Positions 59,903-64,000 of a stretch of 64,000 bases of DNA are shown here, piece by piece. Position numbers and translations under genes: made by a program. Position 1 is the first letter of the stretch, and the number at the start of each line of letters is the position of its first letter. Under the pieces are notes generated by a model, which made no database searches, was not told the origin of the DNA, and saw only the letters and a list, made by a program, of their open reading frames with translations. Where the stretch lies: the NCBI GenBank assembly GCA_963736975.1, contig CAVTQY010000001.1:1054001-1118000 (forward strand), written 5' to 3'. The DNA comes from CAVTQY01 sp963736975. GTDB taxonomy: Bacteria > Pseudomonadota > Alphaproteobacteria > Acetobacterales > Acetobacteraceae.

Positions 59903-61096
59903 TTACACTCCGGCGATCAGTCCGCCGAAGCGTTCCCAGGTCTTGCCGGTCCAGCGCTGGAGCTGCATCTGCTTTATCGGCCGGTGGTCCGTCGGGCTGG
60001 TGCTGATCTTGATGCCGGGCAGCAGCACCGGGACATCCACGTCGTGCAGGCTCTCCGCCTGTTTCATGACGTTCGGGCGCGAGAAGTCGCCGCCGCATTG
60101 CTTCAGCACCTGCTGCATTGTCAGGCTGATGCCATAGGCGAAGACGTAATCGGCGTCGCTCGTGTCCGCGCCCGGCATGTATTTCGTCATAAAACCGCGC
60201 CACTGGTTCATTCCGGCGTCATCCTTCCAGGCGGGGTCAGTCGGGTCCTTCAGATAGCCGGTGCTGATGATGCCGATGCCGTTTTCCGGCCCGGCCGGGG
60301 TCATTACGCCGCCCACCGAAATCGACACGTTGGTCATGAAGAAGGTCGGCTTCCAGGCGAGATCGTGCACCTTGCGGATGGCCTGGGCCGCAAATTTCGG
60401 AATAGCCGCAACGACCAGCACGTTGGCTCCGGACGCCTGCAGCTCGGTGATCTGCGAATTGATGGTGGGATCAGTGACCTCGTAGCTCGCGGTCCGGGCC
60501 ACGTATTTGTTCCAGTCATTGCCCAGGATGTCGCGCAGGCCTGTCGGATAATCTTTGCCGAAATCGTCGTTCTGATACAGGACCGCGATCTTCGGATCTT
60601 TTACCTCCTTTAACGCGTATTTCGCGTAGATCTGGCCCTCGGTCCGGTAATTCGGCTGCCAGCCCATGGTCCAGGGATATTTCTTGTAGTCGCTCCATTT
60701 GCTGGCCCCGGAGCCGACGAAGAGCTGCGGCACCTTGTTGTGGTTGAGGTATTCGGCGATCGCAGAGTTGGGCGGCGTGCCGAGCGTCTGGAAGAAGAAA
60801 TCGACATGCATTTCTTCCAGCAGGCGGCGTACGTCATCGACCGTGCGTGGCGGGGAATAACCGTCATCGAGGGAAATGAAATCGATTTTGTGGCCGTCGA
60901 CCCCGCCCTGGTCGTTGACCATCTTGAAAAACGCGCTCTCGGTCTTGCCGATGTTGCCGTAGGAGGAAGCGGGGCCGCTGTATGGCATGGTGTTGCCGAT
61001 CTTCACGGTCTGCGTATCGGCGGCCCGGCTGCGCGGCATGGCAGCGGCGAGACCGGCGGCGGCGCTTGCTGTCAGTGCTGCCCGTCGTGTGATCAT
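59903..61096 (-). CDS. Branched-chain-type ABC transporter substrate-binding protein, orphan
   Basis: The protein has 397 residues. MITRRAALTASAAAGLAAAM is a twin-arginine-like export signal cleaved near SRA-ADT. The type I fold shows VKIGNTMPYSGPASSYGNIG, HKIDFISLDDGYSPPRTVDD, VPQLFVGSGASKWSDYKKYP and IAVLYQNDDFGKDYPTGLRD. This is the group often found with aromatic or short-acid uptake systems. No permeases accompany it; it may use the LivHMGF set 0.5 kb away or a set elsewhere. It differs clearly from the first binding protein in sequence. Confidence 0.92.
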   Translation of the reverse strand: MITRRAALTASAAAGLAAAMPRSRAADTQTVKIGNTMPYSGPASSYGNIGKTESAFFKMVNDQGGVDGHKIDFISLDDGYSPPRTVDDVRRLLEEMHVDFFFQTLGTPPNSAIAEYLNHNKVPQLFVGSGASKWSDYKKYPWTMGWQPNYRTEGQIYAKYALKEVKDPKIAVLYQNDDFGKDYPTGLRDILGNDWNKYVARTASYEVTDPTINSQITELQASGANVLVVAAIPKFAAQAIRKVHDLAWKPTFFMTNVSISVGGVMTPAGPENGIGIISTGYLKDPTDPAWKDDAGMNQWRGFMTKYMPGADTSDADYVFAYGISLTMQQVLKQCGGDFSRPNVMKQAESLHDVDVPVLLPGIKISTSPTDHRPIKQMQLQRWTGKTWERFGGLIAGV

Positions 61097-61190
61097 GATT
61101 TGTTCTCCGAACTGGAAGTGCCTCCCGCCAGCCCAGAGTTGGTGAAGTCCGACCGGCCCTGGGCCGGCACGCGCAAGATTGCGCCCGCTA

Positions 61191-61818
61191 TCAACGATCG
61201 TCCACCGGGAGGTTGATGCTTACCGAGGCGCGTTGATCGAACGCTGCCTGCCACGCTGCGAGGCGCGGGCGGTTCTCCCGCCAGGCGATCGAGGTGAAGC
61301 GAAAATCCAGATAGCCGAGCGCCACGCCGATCGCTACATGGCCGATAGTGAAAGGCGGAGCGGCGAGCGCGTCTGCCTCGGTTTCGAGCGCATCGAGGCA
61401 GGCGATGAGCTTGCCGCGCCAGAGATCGATATGCGGCTTGGACTGGCGCTCCGTGGGGCGGGACCGTTCGCCGAACCAGGCGAGCGCGATTTCCAGCATG
61501 CCATCGCCAAGCGCCAGACGCCGCAGCGCGGCCAGCCGCTCGGGCCAAGGCGGAAACAGCTTGGGGCCGTGATGCAGCGTGTCCAGGGTACTCGCAAATT
61601 GCCGGCGAGTTGTAGAGCACGATGCCGTCCGCCAGCACGAGCGTGGGGATCTTACCGAGCGGGTTCTGCCGCATCAGCTCGTGATGCGGCGTGGTGCCTC
61701 CGACGACGGTGCGTACTGTTTGCAGCCGGTCCGCCAGCCCCAGCTCGTGCGCGGTGATCATTACCTTGCGCACATAGGGCGAGCGTGGGGACCAGTGCAG
61801 GATCATTTTGTCCGACAT
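61191..61818 (-). pseudogene. Glutathione S-transferase, frameshifted
   Basis: The N-terminal thioredoxin-like domain starts at 61818 (MSDKMILHWSPRSPYVRKVM) and includes RQNPLGKIPTLVLADG and VLYNSPAICEY. At about 61586 one extra base (TACCCTGGAC for TACCTGGAC) shifts the frame; the match continues as LDTLHHGPKLFPPWPERLAA, GDGMLEIALAWFGERSRP and the C-terminal helical domain ending FDQRASVSINLPVDDR. Joined, it is a normal GST of about 208 residues with the SPRSPYVRK active-site loop and the NSPAI glutathione-binding motif. One surplus C is the only defect seen, so it may be intact in the cell. Confidence 0.85.
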
Positions 61819-61937
61819 CACATTCTCCATCGCATGCTTTGAGCGGCGTGTTCCGGCCCCTTATTCTCATAGTTTCGTGACGAGGCAGCTTTCTGTCACC
61901 TGGGACGCTCCTGTGCCGTCCGGTGGAGGAATGCAGG

Positions 61938-62456
61938 ATGAGCGGATCACGTGAACAGGGCCGAGAAATTTATGAAGCAGGGCTGCGCAACCAGCATGCA
62001 GTGGAGAACCAGGCCATCGAGCTGCTGGAGCGCCAAGTCGGGCGGCTGGAGAACTATCCCGAAATGGCCGAGCGGATGCGCCGCCATATCGCCGAATCCC
62101 GGGAGCAGGCGCGGCGGCTCGAGGAGCTCCTGGGGGGGCTCGGCACCAGCCACTCGGCCGTGAAGGACACAGTGATGTCCTTCGTGGGCAATATGGCCGC
62201 GATGATGCACACGCCCGCTTCAGACGAGGTGATCAAGAACAGCTTGGCCAATTTCGCCTTCGAACATTATGAGATTGCCGCCTACAAGTCGCTGCTCACT
62301 TTGGCGGACCTGACCGGCCACAGTGCGGCCGTGGCCCCGCTGCGCCAGTCGCTCGCCGAGGAAGAGGCGATGGCACGTTGGATCGACGAGCACCTGGCCG
62401 AGACCACGCGGACGTTCGTCAGCCGCTCGGAAGCCGGGGTGACCGCCGGTCGCTGA
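61938..62456 (+). CDS. Ferritin-like DUF892 (YciE/YciF) family protein
   Basis: The protein has 172 residues from MSGSREQGREIYEAGLRNQH. It forms a four-helix bundle with metal-ligand candidates in QHAVENQAIELLERQVGRLE, HIAESREQARRLEELLGGLG, AFEHYEIAAYKSLLTLADLT and SLAEEEAMARWIDEHLAETT. YciE/YciF proteins are stress-induced and structurally like rubrerythrin, perhaps protecting DNA or handling peroxide. The chosen ATG avoids five unconserved residues from 61923. Confidence 0.9.
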   Translation: MSGSREQGREIYEAGLRNQHAVENQAIELLERQVGRLENYPEMAERMRRHIAESREQARRLEELLGGLGTSHSAVKDTVMSFVGNMAAMMHTPASDEVIKNSLANFAFEHYEIAAYKSLLTLADLTGHSAAVAPLRQSLAEEEAMARWIDEHLAETTRTFVSRSEAGVTAGR

Positions 62457-62501
62457 CGTCGTGTTGCTCCGGCGGCGGAGGCGCGCCAAGCTGCCGGCTG
62501 C

Positions 62502-63041
62502 ATGTCCGGCAACGAATCGCCATCTCCGCTGCGCAATCTCGCCTGGCGGACCGCGTATCGCATCGGGTTTCCGCTGGCTTGTGCCTGGTGGTCGCTGACA
62601 CGGGCGCGGCATGAGGGCGCGCTGATCGCGGTCTATGCCGGTCCAGCGTTGCTGCTGTTGCGCTCGTCGTATCGCTCCGCATGGAACTTCCCCGGCGGCA
62701 GCATCCGCCCGGCCGAGACACCGGAAGCGGCAGCGCGGCGTGAGCTCGCGGAGGAAACCGGCATCATCGCCGGCGCCTTGAAGGCCGCCACCACGGTTGA
62801 CGGCACCTGGGAGGGTGTGCGCGACAGCGTGCACATCTTCGAACTGCACTTACAGAACGCGCCCCGATTGCGGCTCGATAACCGCGAGATTATCGGGGCG
62901 CGATGGGTGCCGCGGGATGCGCTCGACGGAATGAAGCTGACCGGGCCGGTCGCCGCATATCTCGGGTTCGGAAACGCGGCGGCGGGTCGTTGGACAGCCC
63001 GGCGCGGCCGACGCATGGTGCGGACACCGAAACCGGAATGA
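62502..63041 (+). CDS. Nudix hydrolase
   Basis: The protein has 179 residues. The Nudix box is WNFPGGSIRPAETPEAAARR followed by ELAEETGI, with all catalytic glutamates. A hydrophobic N-terminal stretch (TAYRIGFPLACAWWSLT) precedes GALIAVYAGPALLLLRSSYR. The N-terminal segment could associate with the membrane. Substrate (nucleotide sugar, NADH, dNTP) is undetermined. The SDR gene begins 10 bp after its stop. Confidence 0.9.
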   Translation: MSGNESPSPLRNLAWRTAYRIGFPLACAWWSLTRARHEGALIAVYAGPALLLLRSSYRSAWNFPGGSIRPAETPEAAARRELAEETGIIAGALKAATTVDGTWEGVRDSVHIFELHLQNAPRLRLDNREIIGARWVPRDALDGMKLTGPVAAYLGFGNAAAGRWTARRGRRMVRTPKPE

Positions 63042-63051
63042 GGAACCGTCG

Positions 63052-63969
63052 ATGCCCGGAAAGATGCTGGAAGGAAAGGTCGCCGTCGTCACCGGAGCCG
63101 GGCGCGGCATCGGCCGCGCGATGGCGATGGCCATGGCGCATAACGGCGCCAAGGTGGTAGTGAACGACGTCGGCGCGGCGGTGACCGGCGAAGGCCACGA
63201 CGAGACACCGGCGCAGGAAGTGGTGCGCGAGATCGAGAGTGCGAACGGGCAGGGGGCGGCGGTCCCCAACACCAACTCGGTGGCCGAATGGGACTCGGCG
63301 CAGCGCATCGTCGCCACTGCGATCGACCGTTACGGACGCATCGACGTTGTCGTGAACAATGCCGGCATCCTGCGCGACCGCATGTTCCACTACATGTCCC
63401 CCGAAGAGTGGGATGCTGTGATGAAGGTGCATCTCTACGGCGCCTTCTATGTCTCGCGCGCGGCGGTGACGCATTTCCGCAAGCAGGAGAGCGGAGCATT
63501 CGTGCACATGACCTCCACGTCCGGGCTGATCGGCAGCGTGGGGCAGGTGAATTACGGCGCGGCGAAGCTGGGCATCGCCGGACTGTCGCGCAACATCGCG
63601 ATGGACATGCAGCGCTACAAGATTCGTTCCAACTGCATCGGGCCGCACGCTTTCTCCCGTATGATCGAAACTGTGCCGGGTCAGAGCGAGGAGCAGATGA
63701 AGGCGCGCGCTGCCAAAACCCGGCCGGACCAGGTGGCGCAGCTTGCGGTGTTCCTGGCGTCCGATGCCGCGGCGGAGATTTCGGGGCAGATCCTGGGGGC
63801 GCGCGGCAACGAGGTGTATCTCTATGGCCAGCCGCGCCCCATCCGCATCATGCATCGTGGCGAGGGTTGGACGCCCGAGCGGATGGCGGAGCACCTGCTG
63901 CCGGCAATCCGCAGCGGGCTGACGCCGCTGGAGCGGACGCGGGATGTGTATGGTTGGGATGCGATTTAG
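63052..63969 (+). CDS. SDR family oxidoreductase, 3-hydroxyacyl-CoA dehydrogenase-like
   Basis: The protein has 305 residues, longer than a standard FabG. The Rossmann motif is VAVVTGAGRGIGRAMAMAMA, the NNAG motif is in VVVNNAGILRDRMF, the catalytic Ser in MTSTSGLIGSVGQV and the YxxxK pair in VNYGAAKLGIAGLSRN. The insert DVGAAVTGEGHDETPAQEVV and the RDRMFHYMSPEEWDAV block resemble the dehydrogenase domain of multifunctional enzyme type 2 and related steroid or acyl-CoA SDRs. It follows the Nudix gene by 10 bp. A repeat hairpin follows the stop. Confidence 0.92.
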   Translation: MPGKMLEGKVAVVTGAGRGIGRAMAMAMAHNGAKVVVNDVGAAVTGEGHDETPAQEVVREIESANGQGAAVPNTNSVAEWDSAQRIVATAIDRYGRIDVVVNNAGILRDRMFHYMSPEEWDAVMKVHLYGAFYVSRAAVTHFRKQESGAFVHMTSTSGLIGSVGQVNYGAAKLGIAGLSRNIAMDMQRYKIRSNCIGPHAFSRMIETVPGQSEEQMKARAAKTRPDQVAQLAVFLASDAAAEISGQILGARGNEVYLYGQPRPIRIMHRGEGWTPERMAEHLLPAIRSGLTPLERTRDVYGWDAI

Positions 63970-63971
63970 CG

Positions 63972-64000
63972 CGCCCTCACCCGGGTCGCTTTGCGACCCG
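63972..64000. repeat. REP-like repeat with hairpin at the window end
   Basis: The 13-mer CGCCCTCACCCGG (63972-63984) is identical to the one at 8527-8539. CGGGTCGC (63982-63989) and GCGACCCG (63993-64000) form a perfect 8-bp stem with loop TTT. It directly follows the SDR stop codon, and continues beyond the window. Confidence 0.65.

Overview
The window is GC-rich, densely coding DNA. Its gene content suggests an alphaproteobacterium of the Rhodospirillales/Acetobacteraceae kind: an HpnN-type hopanoid transporter, a Bpt aminoacyl-tRNA-protein transferase, a GNAT-Nudix fusion, several branched-chain-type ABC transporters, and a tartrate dehydratase that closely resembles the Bradyrhizobium enzyme as I remember it. 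The placement is inferred from gene content. No rRNA, tRNA or replication origin was seen.

Layout. 1-8.9 kb: the tail of an FAH-family hydrolase, a frameshifted stress-type protein, a GT2 glycosyltransferase, a DUF169 protein, argJ, a coiled-coil protein, a collapsed phosphonate-transporter remnant (phnD'-'phnC'-'phnE), a cupredoxin lipoprotein, the GNAT-Nudix fusion and a CinA-like protein. 8.9-18.3 kb: two secreted or serine hydrolases, a carbohydrate ABC importer without its ATPase, a D-amino-acid aminotransferase, an EAL protein and an iron-dependent alcohol dehydrogenase. 18.3-27.1 kb: a coupled flavin reductase/unknown/ThDP-enzyme operon, an aspartoacylase-like protein with argE, then two GT4 glycosyltransferases running into tarD. 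27.1-29.2 kb is the accessory island: a decayed secreted protein, a left-truncated IS3-type element, the 3' half of a PvuII-like restriction endonuclease gene, and a five-copy palindrome array with an exact 32-bp period. 29.2-43.7 kb: a penicillin-acylase-family enzyme, bpt, a split prolyl oligopeptidase, an SDR, an acyl-CoA ligase, an HtrA-like protein without catalytic residues, a threonine-dehydratase-family enzyme, an agmatinase and a SulP transporter. 43.9-48.1 kb: a regulator, beta-propeller, DUF899, ArsR and AHSA1 group. 48.1-64 kb: a split hpnN, a MetE-like protein, an amidohydrolase/amidohydrolase/Rieske operon divergent from a complete livKHMGF set, a second lone binding protein, a split glutathione S-transferase, a ferritin-like protein, a Nudix hydrolase and an SDR.

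The most notable signals are: (1) the PvuII-like endonuclease remnant, apparently cut by the IS; (2) the 32-bp array, whose period is not a multiple of three and close to three helical turns; (3) single-base frame disruptions in five otherwise well-preserved genes, three of them at the same octamer GTTCGAAC. The third may be an assembly artefact, so pseudogene calls based on one frameshift should be read cautiously.
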